NCBI GenBank assembly: GCA_022071945.1
Contig: JAJVIN010000011.1
Coordinates: 10,921 to 74,920 of the forward strand
DNA from: Thermoanaerobaculia bacterium
GTDB taxonomy: Bacteria > Acidobacteriota > Thermoanaerobaculia > UBA5066
Length of the DNA stretch: 64,000 bases
Direction: 5' to 3'
Part shown: positions 53,050 through 62,457 of the stretch, piece by piece
Numbering within the stretch: the stretch's first letter is position 1
Layout: each line of letters starts with the position of its first letter
Position numbers and translations under genes: made by a program
The notes under the pieces: generated by a model
What the model saw: only the letters and a program-made list of their open reading frames with translations
The model's database searches: none
What the model was told of the DNA's origin: nothing

Positions 53050-53805
53050 TCAGAACTTCCAGACCAGGGCCGCGACCAGCGCGGTGTCCGTCTTTTCGAG
53101 CGCGGGATTCGCCGGTCTCGTCCGGTGGTCGATCAGATAGGCGAGCTTCAGATCCGTCTTCTTGTAGATCTGAGCATTGAGACTGAACTCCAGGTGGTAG
53201 ACAGCGTTGCCGGTGTCGTCCCCGTTCCACAGTCCAGTCGCGAGTTGCTTGAACGTGGCCGACTCCGAGATCTTCCACTGAAAGCTCTCACCGGCCGTGA
53301 AGGCGAACTTCTGGGTGGCGTCCAGATTCGTGAGCTTCTCGAAGCGCCCCGCGACACCGGCGTCGAAGGCCAGCGTCACTGTCTTCTCGTCGACGACCTT
53401 GTAGCCGACGCCTGCCCCGGGCGCCACGAGGTACTCCAGATTCTTGAACCGGTCGCGCTGGTACGGGATCTCCCCGAACGCGTAGAACCTCGGGTTGAAC
53501 TTGTACTCGGCGCGCGCCATCGCGGAGATTCTCTCGACGTCGGCAGTGCCGTCCTTCTCACTTCGCAGATACAGGGCGCCCGCCTTGAACACGAGGTTGG
53601 TCTTCGGGTCGTACTTGAGGTCGAAGGCGAAGTTGAATGACCGCGTGTCGGTGTTGCCCGTGGTCAGCGAGAGCCCCGCCCCGAGACTGCCCGTCCAGAA
53701 CGGCTCCTTCGGTTTTTCTTGAGGTGCCTCTTGTGACAGTCCAGCCTTCGGGAGCGCCAGAATCGCCAGAATCACCAGTGTCCGGACCATATCCCTGTGC
53801 CGCAT
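53050..53805 (-). CDS. DUF481 outer-membrane beta-barrel protein (YdiY-like)
   Basis: A 251-residue protein with signal peptide (TLVILAILALPKAGLSQE). The mature part begins WTGSLGAGLSLTTGNTDTRSFNF, the hallmark of DUF481 proteins, and continues as alternating strands to the terminal aromatic VAALVWKF, as in outer-membrane barrels. Family function is unproven. It starts 13 bp after the permease gene, so the two are co-transcribed. It supports a diderm envelope. Confidence 0.88.
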   Translation of the reverse strand: MRHRDMVRTLVILAILALPKAGLSQEAPQEKPKEPFWTGSLGAGLSLTTGNTDTRSFNFAFDLKYDPKTNLVFKAGALYLRSEKDGTADVERISAMARAEYKFNPRFYAFGEIPYQRDRFKNLEYLVAPGAGVGYKVVDEKTVTLAFDAGVAGRFEKLTNLDATQKFAFTAGESFQWKISESATFKQLATGLWNGDDTGNAVYHLEFSLNAQIYKKTDLKLAYLIDHRTRPANPALEKTDTALVAALVWKF

Positions 53806-53818
53806 GTTGCCCTCCAGT

Positions 53819-54868
53819 CTATATCAGACCGAGTTCCTTCAACTCGGTCTTCGTGTACGCATAGATGATAGGCGCCAGGACGACACCCGGGACGCCAAAT
53901 GCGACCTCGAAGACGATAATGGCAGTCAGGATCTCCCAGGCCGTCGCGCCGATCTTGGACCCCACAATGCGGGCATTGACAAGGTATTCGAGCTTGTGGA
54001 TGCCTATCAGGAATCCGAGCGACGCCAGGGCTGTCCACGGCGACACACTCAGTGACATGACGACGATCGCCGTGTTGGAGACGAGGTTCCCGATGACGGG
54101 AATCAGCCCCGCGACGAACGTCACCATGACGAGAGTACCGGAAAAGGGAAGCCCGGCGCCGAAGAGAGGCAGGACCAAGAAGATATAGACCGCCGTGAAG
54201 GCGGTGTTGATCGCCGAGATCTCCACTTGCGCCACCACGATGTTCTCGAAGGCGGCCGAGAAACGCGAGATCCTCCCCATGAGAGCGCGGGAAAGCGGCT
54301 TCTCGGAAGCTGGCTTCTCGGAAGCCTCCGGGCGGCCGAAGAACGCGAGGATCGCGACCGCGGCCCCCATCAGAACGTGGACGAGGAACTTCCCCGCTTC
54401 TCCTCCGGCCCGGGTCAGCTCCGAAGCATGCTGCCGGAGCCACTCCGAGAAGGCCCCCTTCAGCTCCGACTCGTCCGCCAGCCTCTCGAGGACGGGGAAG
54501 TCCATGCCTCGAGACAGCAGCTGGTCACGGGCCCGGTCCACGATGTCGGCCATCTTCGAGAAGACTGTCGGGAGGCTTCCGAGCTTGCCGGAGGCAAACC
54601 CGAAGAGGGCGAACAACAAAACAGCCGCCCCCAATGCCGCCAGTAAGCCCATGAGGCCCGCCGCCAAGACCTTGGCCGCCCCCCGTGAAAGGACGCGGCC
54701 CGACATCAGGCCCGTCATCCGGTGCAGGATGACGAAGACGACGAGGCCGGCCACGAGCGCCGGAACCATGTGGAAAAAGAACACGAAAAGGAGGGCGGCC
54801 GCCATTCCGATCCAGGCCATGCGCAGGCAAAGCACCTCGGTCTTCAGGTCCAAGTCCCCATCCGTCAT
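53819..54868 (-). CDS. AI-2E-family membrane permease
   Basis: A 349-residue polytopic protein of PF01594. Two N-terminal helices, a long soluble segment (about 100-185) and the C-terminal core VTFVAGLIPVIGNLVSNTAIV, LASLGFLIGIHKLEYLVNARIVG and GVPGVVLAPIIYAYTKTELKE are as in the family. Members are variously linked to Na+/H+ exchange and to autoinducer-2 export, so the substrate should not be assumed. A short direct repeat encodes ASEKPASEKP in the soluble segment. Confidence 0.87.
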   Translation of the reverse strand: MTDGDLDLKTEVLCLRMAWIGMAAALLFVFFFHMVPALVAGLVVFVILHRMTGLMSGRVLSRGAAKVLAAGLMGLLAALGAAVLLFALFGFASGKLGSLPTVFSKMADIVDRARDQLLSRGMDFPVLERLADESELKGAFSEWLRQHASELTRAGGEAGKFLVHVLMGAAVAILAFFGRPEASEKPASEKPLSRALMGRISRFSAAFENIVVAQVEISAINTAFTAVYIFLVLPLFGAGLPFSGTLVMVTFVAGLIPVIGNLVSNTAIVVMSLSVSPWTALASLGFLIGIHKLEYLVNARIVGSKIGATAWEILTAIIVFEVAFGVPGVVLAPIIYAYTKTELKELGLI

Positions 54869-54881
54869 CTCTCTTCCCCTT

Positions 54882-54920
54882 CAAAAACACGAAGACCCCG
54901 GAGGCGCACCGACCGGGGCC
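54882..54920 (-). terminator. Rho-independent terminator of HU gene
   Basis: Minus strand: GGCCCCGG (54920-54913), loop, CCGGGGTC (54901-54894), then TTCGTGTTTTTG. It is 25 bp beyond the HU stop and ahead of the permease gene. Confidence 0.8.
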
Positions 54921-54945
54921 ATCGTGAACGGGGCTTGCGCGCCTG

Positions 54946-55248
54946 TCAGTCGGACTTCTTTCCGCCCCGGCGCGGGTTGAGAAGATCCTTCAGATCCTTG
55001 CCAGCCTTGAAGCGAGCAGCCTTGGCAGCCTTGATCTTGATCTTCTCCTTGGTCTGCGGGTTGATGCCCGTGCGGGCCTTCCGCTCGGCCACGCTGAAGA
55101 TCCCGAGTCCAGGCACGGCAACCCGGTCGCCCTTCTTCAGAGCGCCCGCCACCGTGTTCACGAACGCCTCGAAGGCTGCCGTCGCATCCTTCTTCGACAG
55201 TCCCGCGTCGTTCGCGATCGCTTCCACAATCTCCGATTTTCCAGCCAT
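54946..55248 (-). CDS. HU-family DNA-binding protein
   Basis: A 100-residue nucleoid protein. The N-terminal helices KSEIVEAIANDAGLSKKDATAAFEAF and the DNA-contacting arm (RKARTGINPQTKEKIKIKA with the central Pro) are canonical, followed by FKAGKDLKDLLN. A basic tail (PRRGGKKSD) adds further contacts. HU and IHF cannot be fully separated by sequence, but the basic N terminus and length favour HU. It has its own promoter and terminator. Confidence 0.95.
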   Translation of the reverse strand: MAGKSEIVEAIANDAGLSKKDATAAFEAFVNTVAGALKKGDRVAVPGLGIFSVAERKARTGINPQTKEKIKIKAAKAARFKAGKDLKDLLNPRRGGKKSD

Positions 55249-55314
55249 GAAGTTCCTCCTGTTTTTTTCAGATTTCCAGACTCGATGTCGAGGTTTGCTT
55301 TCGCAAGATACGTA

Positions 55315-55344
55315 AATCTAAGGTGACCACGCGGGAATTGTCAA
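55315..55344 (-). promoter_or_regulatory. Sigma70-type promoter of HU gene
   Basis: Minus-strand TTGACA (55344-55339), 18-bp spacer, TAGATT (55320-55315). It is 67 bp ahead of the ATG and just after the rsmB stop, so HU is transcribed independently of the upstream operon. Confidence 0.85.
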
Positions 55345-55372
55345 CGATTCAGAGCGAGGGCAGCCCGCGTTT

Positions 55373-56713
55373 CTAGAGGCTTTTCTCACGTTTTCGCACG
55401 AGCGTCATCGAGAATCCGTCGTTTTCCGCCCCGGGGGGAAGGGTCAGGGTGCCATTTGCCTCGATCCAGGGACGGAACGGCTCCGGCAGACTCTCGCCCC
55501 TAATCGACAGAATCTCGCAGTCGTCGCGCCGCGACACAGTGGCATCCGCCACATCCCTGTTTTCCTCCCGCTCGAGCGAGCACGTGACATAGATCACGAG
55601 TCCGCCCGGAGCCACGAGCCCCATCGCGGCCTCGAGAAGCTCCCTCTGCACCCGGGCCGAGTGGACGAGGTCCTCCCCGGAAAGGATGTATCTCTTCTCG
55701 GGGTTCTTCCTGAGAGTTCCCGTCCCGGAGCACGGGGCGTCCAGGACAACGAGCGGAACCCGCCCCCCGCCAAGGGGCGTCCTCCGTCCATCCGCGGCCA
55801 GGAGCCGGACGTCCCGGAGCCTTCCCGCCAGTCTCAGGTTCTCGCGAAGTCTCATCATCCGGGCGAAGTGGGGCTCGACGCCGATGACGCCTCGCGCCTT
55901 TCCCCGGGCCAGAAGCGTCCTCGTTTTTCCTCCGGGTGCCGCGGCCAGATCGAGCGCCACGTCCACCTCCGGAGCCACTTCCAGGAGCCCCTGAGCGGCG
56001 GCGTCCACCGCCACGATGTCGCGCGAGAAGAAGAGGCCGGCCTCGAACGGATTCCCTCTCCTCACCGTGAGGGCGAGCGGAGCCCAGGGCGAAGGCACCA
56101 CTTCGAGACCTGCGTTGTGGAGGACTTCCCGCGCCGCATCTCGCGAGCCCCAGGTCGCGGGATCGGCAAGGAGATCAATGGGGGAATCCGCGTTGTCGCT
56201 CTCCAGGATCCCCGCCGCGGTTTCCTCGCCGAACCTTGCGATCCAGCGATCGACGAGCCAGCGCGGATGCGAGTACGTGATGGAGAGCCTCTCCGCCGCC
56301 GCGGCGCTGGCGGGGAGCTCCACCCGGCCGGGCGGGGATTCGTGATCCGCGACTTTTCGCAGGATGGCGTTCACAAAACCGGTGGCCCTCGGAACGAAGC
56401 GCCGCAAGGCCTCCACCGTCTCCCTGACCGCGGCATGGCGGGGGATCCGGTCGAGAAGAAGGAGCTGCGCCGCGCCCGCCCGCAGCGCTGCCCGGACATG
56501 CGGATCAGTCTTGCCGAGCGGCCGGTCCGCGGATCGCGCGAGCACGTGATCGAGCCTGAGCTGGTTTCTGAGGACCGTCTTGACGATCGTCCGCAGAAGC
56601 GTCCGATCGAGGGGGGAAAGCTCCCCCATGCGCGATTCCAGAAGCGGCGCCGCGTGGGCTCCGCGCTCGGTCCTCGCGAGGATGTCGAGGGCCGAGACTC
56701 TCACGCTCGTCAC
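55373..56713 (-). CDS. rsmB: 16S rRNA (cytosine-967-C5) methyltransferase
   Basis: A 446-residue SAM-dependent methyltransferase with an N-terminal NusB-like domain (RVSALDILARTERGAH ... RHAAVRETVEALRRF). The Rossmann part has LDLAAAPGGKT (SAM) and the two cysteines of the RNA m5C family in VLDAPCSGTG and YVTCSLEREEN. It shares a 4-bp overlap with fmt, a classic fmt-rsmB arrangement. Last gene of the rsmA-uppP-ftsK-fmt-rsmB operon. Confidence 0.95.
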   Translation of the reverse strand: MTSVRVSALDILARTERGAHAAPLLESRMGELSPLDRTLLRTIVKTVLRNQLRLDHVLARSADRPLGKTDPHVRAALRAGAAQLLLLDRIPRHAAVRETVEALRRFVPRATGFVNAILRKVADHESPPGRVELPASAAAAERLSITYSHPRWLVDRWIARFGEETAAGILESDNADSPIDLLADPATWGSRDAAREVLHNAGLEVVPSPWAPLALTVRRGNPFEAGLFFSRDIVAVDAAAQGLLEVAPEVDVALDLAAAPGGKTRTLLARGKARGVIGVEPHFARMMRLRENLRLAGRLRDVRLLAADGRRTPLGGGRVPLVVLDAPCSGTGTLRKNPEKRYILSGEDLVHSARVQRELLEAAMGLVAPGGLVIYVTCSLEREENRDVADATVSRRDDCEILSIRGESLPEPFRPWIEANGTLTLPPGAENDGFSMTLVRKREKSL

Positions 56714-57639
56714 TGCCAGACTTCGCCTTCCTGGACCCGCTCGCCCCTCACGAATTCCCTTGCGGACAGCTCCTTCCTCCCGTCGCGCTGGAGCTTCCCG
56801 ACACAGAGGAGCCCGCGGGCTGTCTGGATGGCGAGAGCCGGTCCCGCCGTCACGACGGTCCCCGGCTCGCGGTCCTCGGCGCCGCCTTCGGCGAACGAGA
56901 TCCCCGAGACCTTGACGCGGTCGCTCCCCCGGTAACAGAAGAGACCGGGCCAGGGCGAAAACGCCCGGCTCCGCAGCCAGAGCTTCCGGGCCGGAAGCGT
57001 CCAGTCGATGCGCCCGTCTTCTCTCTCGATCTTGGGACAGAAGGTCGCATGCCCCGCATTCTGCGGAACTGGAGCGAGAGCTCCCGACGCGATCAACGGA
57101 AGGGTCTCCACGAGAAGGCCGGCCCCGAGAGCCGCCAGCTTCTCCGTCAGGGACGGGGTGTCATCCGCGTCCAGGATCGGCAGGCGCTCGATCGCGTAAA
57201 CGGGCCCGGCATCCATCTCGGCCACCATGCGCATGATCGAGATCCCCGTCTCCTCGTCTCCCGCCAGGAGAGAGGCCTGGATGGGAGACGCGCCTCGCCA
57301 GCGCGGAAGCAGCGAACCGTGGACGTTCACGGGTGCCACCGACGGCAAATCGAGAAGGAATTGCGGCAGGATCTTCCCGTAGGCGGCCACGGCCAGGAAG
57401 TCGGGGTGCTCCTGCCGGATTCTGGCCAGGGCCTCCTCGGTCCGGAGCTTGACGGGCTGGAAGACCGGGATGCCGAGTCTCTGCGCACAGAGGGCCACGG
57501 GCGGGTCCGTCAGGACGGCCTTTCTCCCGGCTGGCTTGGCGGGCTGAGTGACCGCCAGCGTGACGTCATGGCCCGCTTCGACGAGCGCCGTGAGGCTCGG
57601 GACCGCGAACGCCGGAGAGCCGAAGAAGACGATGCGCAT
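56710..57639 (-). CDS. fmt: Methionyl-tRNA formyltransferase
   Basis: A 309-residue enzyme that formylates initiator Met-tRNA from 10-formyltetrahydrofolate. The catalytic trio N105, H107 and D143 is in NVHGSLLPRWRGASPIQ and VAEMDAGP; the C-terminal OB-like domain binds tRNA. RIVFFGSPAFAVPSL is the usual start. Between ftsK (32 bp) and rsmB (4-bp overlap). Confidence 0.97.
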   Translation of the reverse strand: MRIVFFGSPAFAVPSLTALVEAGHDVTLAVTQPAKPAGRKAVLTDPPVALCAQRLGIPVFQPVKLRTEEALARIRQEHPDFLAVAAYGKILPQFLLDLPSVAPVNVHGSLLPRWRGASPIQASLLAGDEETGISIMRMVAEMDAGPVYAIERLPILDADDTPSLTEKLAALGAGLLVETLPLIASGALAPVPQNAGHATFCPKIEREDGRIDWTLPARKLWLRSRAFSPWPGLFCYRGSDRVKVSGISFAEGGAEDREPGTVVTAGPALAIQTARGLLCVGKLQRDGRKELSAREFVRGERVQEGEVWQ

Positions 57640-57671
57640 GGGACGGGGGCGGTCTGAGAGGGACGCCCTCG

Positions 57672-60281
57672 CTACTCTCCGCGCTGCCTGTCGATCTCGT
57701 CGAAGTAGTCGGCGGAAACGAGAACCTCGCGGCTCTTCGAGCCGTTCGCCCTCGGCCCGACGATCCCGTCGCGCTCCATCATGTCGATGAGCTTGCCAGC
57801 GCGGGAGAAGCCGATTTCGAGGCGTCTCTGAAGAAACGAGATCGAGGCCATCCGCTCCCTCACGACGAGGCGGGCCGCCATGTCGAACATCGGATCGTTG
57901 TCATCCGCCGAGGCCTTCGGGCCGCTGCCCGGCCCGCCCTCCGAGACAGGATCCCTGTCGGCGGTCACGGCCTCGTCATAGAGAGGCTTCCCCTGCTTCT
58001 TGAGGAAGCGGCAGATCTCCTTGATCTCGTCTCCGCCGATGTAGCCACCGTGAACTCTGTCGAGATAGGAGGTCCCCGGAGCCAGATACAGCATGTCGCC
58101 CTGGCCGAGGAGGGCCTCGGCGCCGGTCGCGTCGAGGATTGTCCTGGAGTCGATCTTTGTCCGCGTCGTGTAGGCGATGCGGCAGGGCAAGTTGGCCTTG
58201 ATGGTGCCGGTGATGACGTCGACCGAGGGCCGCTGCGTGGCGAGGATCAGGTGGAGTCCGACGGCGCGGGCCTTCTGGGCGAGACGCGCGACCGACTCCT
58301 CGATGTCCTTCGGAGCGGTCATCATGAGGTCGGCGAGTTCGTCGATCACGATGACGATGTAGGGCATGGGAGAGATCGACCCGTCGGGCCCGGCGATCTT
58401 CAGCTTGTCGCCCAGCTTTTCCTTGACTTCGGCCAGCGCCTCGGGGTCCTTGATGGCGGCGTTGTACTGTTCGATGTTGCGGACGCCCGGCCACTCCGAG
58501 AGGAGCTTGTAGCGCCCTTCCATCTCGTCGACGGCCCACTTCAGGGCATTCGCCGCCTTCTTGGGATCGATGATCACCGGAACGAGGAGGTGCGGGATGT
58601 CCTCGTAGTCCTTCATGTCGTTCATCTTCGGATCGACGAAGATGAACTTCACCTCGTCCGGCCGGGCCTTGTAGAGGATCGAGGTGATCATGCCGTTGAC
58701 GCCGACGCTCTTCCCCGCCCCGGTCATACCCGCGACGAGGAGGTGAGGCATCCGCGCCAGGTCCGCGACCATGGGCTCGCCCTCGCAGTTCAGCCCGAGC
58801 GCGATCGTCAGGAGCGAGGGCGAGCGCCGGAACTTCTCGCTCTCGATCACCTCGCGCAGCGAGATCAGCTCCCGGTGCTTGTTGGGGACCTCGATCCCCA
58901 CGGCCGCCCGGCCGGGAATCCTCTCGATCCGGACCTTCTCCGCGGCGAGAGCCAGGGCGAGGTCGTTCTCGAGGCTCGCGATCTTCGAGACCTTGACTCC
59001 GGCCGACGGACGGAACTCGTAAGTCGTCACGACCGGTCCCGGACGGTACGTGTCGACGATTCCTTCCACGGCGAACTCCAGACACTTGGAGTTGATCAAC
59101 TCCATCGTCCCCTGGAATTCCTCGCGGCTCTTTTCCCGGTCGCGTTTCGGCGCGGCGCGAAGGAGCTTCTCGGGGGGAAAGATCCAGCCGTTCGACTCCT
59201 TCGGGGACGGAAACGGAAGAACGCGCTGATCCGAGACGTCCTTTTTCAGTTCCGCGGGCCGGATGACGGGTACGGGCGCCGGTGCCGGGGGCTCGACGGC
59301 AGCCGGCTTCGTGACCTCGGCGGGCCGCTCGTCGGCGACCGCCGGAGACGGCGCGGGGCCCAGGGCCCGGACGACGGGCGCGGACCGTGCTGTCGAAACC
59401 GTTCCCGTCCTCAGCGCGATCGGACTTCCCTTCTGGATCGAGAACTTCCCCGTGCCCGACCGCTCGCTGACGCGCAGGGACGAGAAGCGCGGGATGTAAA
59501 CGATCCCGGCATCGCCCCCGGAATCCTCCTCGGAGGCCACGGGCCTCGGAGCCGCGGGAACCACTCGCTCGTGGGTCGGGCCGTTCGTTTCGATCTGCTC
59601 GCGCGCCCGCTCCACGTGCTTCTTGACGACTTGCCTCTTCAGCGCCTCCTTCATCTCCCGTTCCTTCCTCACCTCCCGCTCCGTCGAGGTCTTGCGCAGC
59701 CAGTCGGAGGCAAGGGAAGACAGGCGCTGGAAGATCTCACCGAGCGAGAGAGAGGTCGAGAGGAGCAGACTCGTCAGACCCGCGGCCACGAGAACGAGGG
59801 TGGCGCCCGGCACGTTGAAGGCGGCCACGAGCAGGTTCCCGAGAAAGTCCCCCAGGAACCCTCCGGCCGAGACCCCGCTTCCGAGACGAGGAGGCCGGCC
59901 CCAGACGAGATGGGCCGCCGAGGCGAGCGTCAGCGAGAGACCCAGAAGACCGAGAAGCTTGGTCCCCCAGGCCGAGAGCGGGCGCGACACGAAACGCCTG
60001 GCCCCGGCCACGAAGAGGACCGCTGGGATGAGGTACGACGCGTAGCCGATGATCTGCAGGGCCCCTTCGGAGAAGCTCGCGCCGAACCGGCCCACCCAGT
60101 TTTGCGGTCTCACCCCGGAGGTGGAGACGAACGAAAAGAGCGACGGATCCCCGGGGTGGTGCGAAATCAGGGAGGAGGCGAGCAAGGCTCCGCCGACCGC
60201 CAGGGAGATGCCGAGGAACTCGTCCCTGCGGCGAATCAGGACTTCCGGGCTCGTGGACGCGGTCGCGACGTTCTGGGGCAT
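57672..60281 (-). CDS. ftsK: DNA translocase FtsK/SpoIIIE
   Basis: An 869-residue septal motor that clears chromosome DNA and aligns dif sites at division. About four N-terminal transmembrane helices (residues 20-180), a basic/proline-rich linker (195-380), then the motor: Walker A GMTGAGKS (518-525), Walker B IVIVIDELADLMM and RPSVDVITGTIKANLPCRIA. The C-terminal gamma winged helix (RRLEIGFSRAGKLIDMMERDGIVG) reads KOPS-like sequences. Linker is short relative to E. coli. Central gene of the operon. Confidence 0.96.
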   Translation of the reverse strand: MPQNVATASTSPEVLIRRRDEFLGISLAVGGALLASSLISHHPGDPSLFSFVSTSGVRPQNWVGRFGASFSEGALQIIGYASYLIPAVLFVAGARRFVSRPLSAWGTKLLGLLGLSLTLASAAHLVWGRPPRLGSGVSAGGFLGDFLGNLLVAAFNVPGATLVLVAAGLTSLLLSTSLSLGEIFQRLSSLASDWLRKTSTEREVRKEREMKEALKRQVVKKHVERAREQIETNGPTHERVVPAAPRPVASEEDSGGDAGIVYIPRFSSLRVSERSGTGKFSIQKGSPIALRTGTVSTARSAPVVRALGPAPSPAVADERPAEVTKPAAVEPPAPAPVPVIRPAELKKDVSDQRVLPFPSPKESNGWIFPPEKLLRAAPKRDREKSREEFQGTMELINSKCLEFAVEGIVDTYRPGPVVTTYEFRPSAGVKVSKIASLENDLALALAAEKVRIERIPGRAAVGIEVPNKHRELISLREVIESEKFRRSPSLLTIALGLNCEGEPMVADLARMPHLLVAGMTGAGKSVGVNGMITSILYKARPDEVKFIFVDPKMNDMKDYEDIPHLLVPVIIDPKKAANALKWAVDEMEGRYKLLSEWPGVRNIEQYNAAIKDPEALAEVKEKLGDKLKIAGPDGSISPMPYIVIVIDELADLMMTAPKDIEESVARLAQKARAVGLHLILATQRPSVDVITGTIKANLPCRIAYTTRTKIDSRTILDATGAEALLGQGDMLYLAPGTSYLDRVHGGYIGGDEIKEICRFLKKQGKPLYDEAVTADRDPVSEGGPGSGPKASADDNDPMFDMAARLVVRERMASISFLQRRLEIGFSRAGKLIDMMERDGIVGPRANGSKSREVLVSADYFDEIDRQRGE

Positions 60282-60291
60282 GGGCTTCTCT

Positions 60292-61125
60292 TCAGGAACT
60301 CAGAACCAAGTAAATTCCCAGAGTACCGCAGTAGATGATGAACGGATAGAGCCTCATCGCCACGAACAGCTTCAGAAGCAAGGAGATCGCCAGATAACCG
60401 ACGACGGCCGCCGTTACCATCCCGACGGCGTAGGCCATCCAGGATTCCGACCCGTAGAGGGAGAGCTCGTGGTGGCGGTAGGCGCTGATGTTCTCCACGA
60501 CGGCGGCCGAGAGGATCGTCGGAACCGAGAGGAGGAACGAGAACTCGGCAGCGGCCCTGCGCGAGAGCCCACAGAAGAGCCCCACCGAGATCGTGTTCCC
60601 CGACCTGGAGAAACCGTGAAAGATGGCCGAGAACGCCTGGAAGAACCCGACCACCGCGGCATCCCTGAACGTGAGATCGTGAATGTCCCGTCCCCCGTCC
60701 TCCCCCCGCTTCCTGCCGACGGATTGCGTGAACGAGAGCAGCACGGCCGTTCCCATCAGCGCAAAGCCCATCGCCCGGACGTTTTCCATTCCCTCGACCG
60801 CGAGCTTCTTCAGGGGCAGCGCGATCGAGCCGGTCAGCGCGACGGCCAGGCAAAGGGCGAGGAGAAGCCGCCAGGCGAATCGCCGCTTCGGCAATTCGGT
60901 CGAGAAGAGCCCGCTCAGAAGCTCGATGAGGCGGGCCCTGAAGTGATAGACGACGGCGAAGAGGGTCCCGACGTGAAGCATCACGTCGAAGAGGATTCCG
61001 GGTTGGGAAAACCCCGGAAGAAGCCTCTGCACGAGAGCCAGGTGAGCCGTCGAGGAGACCGGGAGGAACTCTGTCAGTCCCTGCACGAAACCCAGCAGAA
61101 TGGCCTGCCAGAGCGTTATCGACAC
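60292..61125 (-). CDS. uppP: Undecaprenyl-diphosphatase
   Basis: A 277-residue membrane phosphatase (BacA type) that recycles undecaprenyl diphosphate for cell-wall synthesis and can give bacitracin resistance. Signature regions are GLTEFLPVSSTAHL near the N terminus and FHGFSRSGNTIS, where the usual LPGxSRSG has His-Gly; both face the active site. Eight hydrophobic helices are evident. Starts 9 bp after rsmA and ends 10 bp before ftsK. Confidence 0.95.
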   Translation of the reverse strand: MSITLWQAILLGFVQGLTEFLPVSSTAHLALVQRLLPGFSQPGILFDVMLHVGTLFAVVYHFRARLIELLSGLFSTELPKRRFAWRLLLALCLAVALTGSIALPLKKLAVEGMENVRAMGFALMGTAVLLSFTQSVGRKRGEDGGRDIHDLTFRDAAVVGFFQAFSAIFHGFSRSGNTISVGLFCGLSRRAAAEFSFLLSVPTILSAAVVENISAYRHHELSLYGSESWMAYAVGMVTAAVVGYLAISLLLKLFVAMRLYPFIIYCGTLGIYLVLSS

Positions 61126-61134
61126 GGCGCGATT

Positions 61135-61956
61135 CTAGCAGCGCGGTTCTGGCCCGCTCCCGGCGGAGAGGAGCCTCGCCAGGGCGAGGAAATCCGAGAG
61201 GCTCAAGACCTCCGCTCTCGCCTGTGCCGGAAGGCCGAGCGCCAGGAGGGCCTCCTCAACCCTGGCTTTCGGCCAGAGGGGCTCGAGGGCGTTCTGAAGC
61301 ATCTTCCTCCGATGGGCAAAGCCGGCAGAGGCCAGCGCGAGGGCCGCCCCGGTCCCTTCAACCGGCACCCGCGGCGTCAGGCGCAAGACCGAAGACTGCA
61401 CCCTCGGCGGGGGATCGAAGTTCGCCGGGCCCACGTCGAACAGACGCTCCGCGCGGGCATGCGCCCCCACATCCAGGGTGAGGAACCCGTAGGCATCCCC
61501 GCCCGGACGCGAGAGGATCCTGTCGGCGACCTCCTTCTGGATCATCACGGTCAGGCTCGAGAACCACTCGGGATGCCTCACGAACTCGCGCATCATCGGG
61601 GTGGCCGACTCGTAGGGGAGGTTCCCGGCGAGAGCCACCGGAGGCACGACGCCGAGCTCCGCGAAGAGAGCTGCGAAATCGGCTGCCAGGGCATCTCCCG
61701 TGTTGACCCGAGCGGGTCGATCGGCCAGCCGCTCGGCCAGCCTTTCCGCGAGAAAGGGATCGGCTTCCAGGGCCAGAAGCCGCACGCCCCGCTCGAGGAG
61801 CGGCAGGGTGAGGGCCCCGCGGCCCGGGCCGATCTCGACGACGAGGTCCCCTTCTTCGGCCTGGACGGCCAGGGCGATTCGCCGGGCAATGCCGGCGTTC
61901 TTCAGGAAGTGCTGGCCGAGACGCTGGCGGCCCGTGCGCGTCCTTGACGCTGTCAT
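61135..61956 (-). CDS. rsmA: 16S rRNA dimethyladenosine transferase (A1518/A1519)
   Basis: A 273-residue KsgA/RsmA enzyme. The start RQRLGQHFLKNAGIARRI, SAM motif VVEIGPGRGALTLPLL and catalytic NLPYESATPMM are present (Ser-Ala after NLPYE rather than the more usual NLPYNI), and the C-terminal helical domain is complete. First gene of the minus-strand operon; its promoter should lie in the 99 bp before it, which are divergent from thioredoxin. Confidence 0.95.
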   Translation of the reverse strand: MTASRTRTGRQRLGQHFLKNAGIARRIALAVQAEEGDLVVEIGPGRGALTLPLLERGVRLLALEADPFLAERLAERLADRPARVNTGDALAADFAALFAELGVVPPVALAGNLPYESATPMMREFVRHPEWFSSLTVMIQKEVADRILSRPGGDAYGFLTLDVGAHARAERLFDVGPANFDPPPRVQSSVLRLTPRVPVEGTGAALALASAGFAHRRKMLQNALEPLWPKARVEEALLALGLPAQARAEVLSLSDFLALARLLSAGSGPEPRC

Positions 61957-62055
61957 GCCCCCAACCTACCATCCCTGGGCCCCCCGGGAAGCGTATCTCC
62001 CCGGGTGGACCCTGGCAGATGCCAGAGCTTCCGAGATTTGGAGAACCAGACCGTC

Positions 62056-62385
62056 ATGGCAGGAAATGTCGTCGAAATCACAGAAAGCAACTTCGATAGC
62101 GTCGTTTTGAAGAGTGACAAGCCCGTTCTCGTCGACTTCTGGGCCGTCTGGTGCGGCCCCTGCCGTCAGGTCGCGCCCGTCGTGGAAGCCCTCGCGGGGA
62201 AGTGGGCCGGAAAGGTGGTCGTGGGCAAGCTCAACGTCGACGACCACGGCGCCATCGCCGAGAGGTTTGGCATCATGTCGATCCCGACGCTGATGCTCTT
62301 CAAGGGCGGAGAAGTCGTCGAGCGCATCGTCGGGGCCATGCCGCAGGCCACGCTCGAGAAGAAGTTCGAGTCTCACGTCAGCTGA
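62056..62385 (+). CDS. trxA: Thioredoxin
   Basis: A 109-residue cytosolic dithiol reductant. The active site is WCGPC (C33, C36), cis-proline in SIPTLMLF, with the conserved buried Asp in VLVDFWA. The start is ATG 62056 (MAGNVVEITESNF), the family-typical start; an upstream in-frame ATG at 62005 would add 17 residues with no support. A strong terminator follows. Confidence 0.97.
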   Translation: MAGNVVEITESNFDSVVLKSDKPVLVDFWAVWCGPCRQVAPVVEALAGKWAGKVVVGKLNVDDHGAIAERFGIMSIPTLMLFKGGEVVERIVGAMPQATLEKKFESHVS

Positions 62386-62405
62386 AGGGCCTCGCCTCCC
62401 TCGAG

Positions 62406-62443
62406 AAGCCTCACCGGACCAACCGGTGGGGCTTTCTGCTTTC
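62406..62443 (+). terminator. Rho-independent terminator of trxA
   Basis: Stem AAGCCTCACCGG / CCGGTGGGGCTT (62406-62417, 62423-62434) with one G-T pair and a 5-nt loop, then TCTGCTTT. It is 20 bp after the stop. Confidence 0.85.
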
Positions 62444-62457
62444 CGGGGCTCCGCTCC

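Noticed and set aside
53819-54868. Autoinducer-2 exporter in a quorum-sensing role
   Set aside because: The family name is historical; members also act in cation exchange, and no luxS or lsr-type gene is nearby.
58050-60338. 762-residue plus-strand frame opposite ftsK
   Set aside because: Shadow frame; the FtsK motor motifs on the minus strand are unambiguous.
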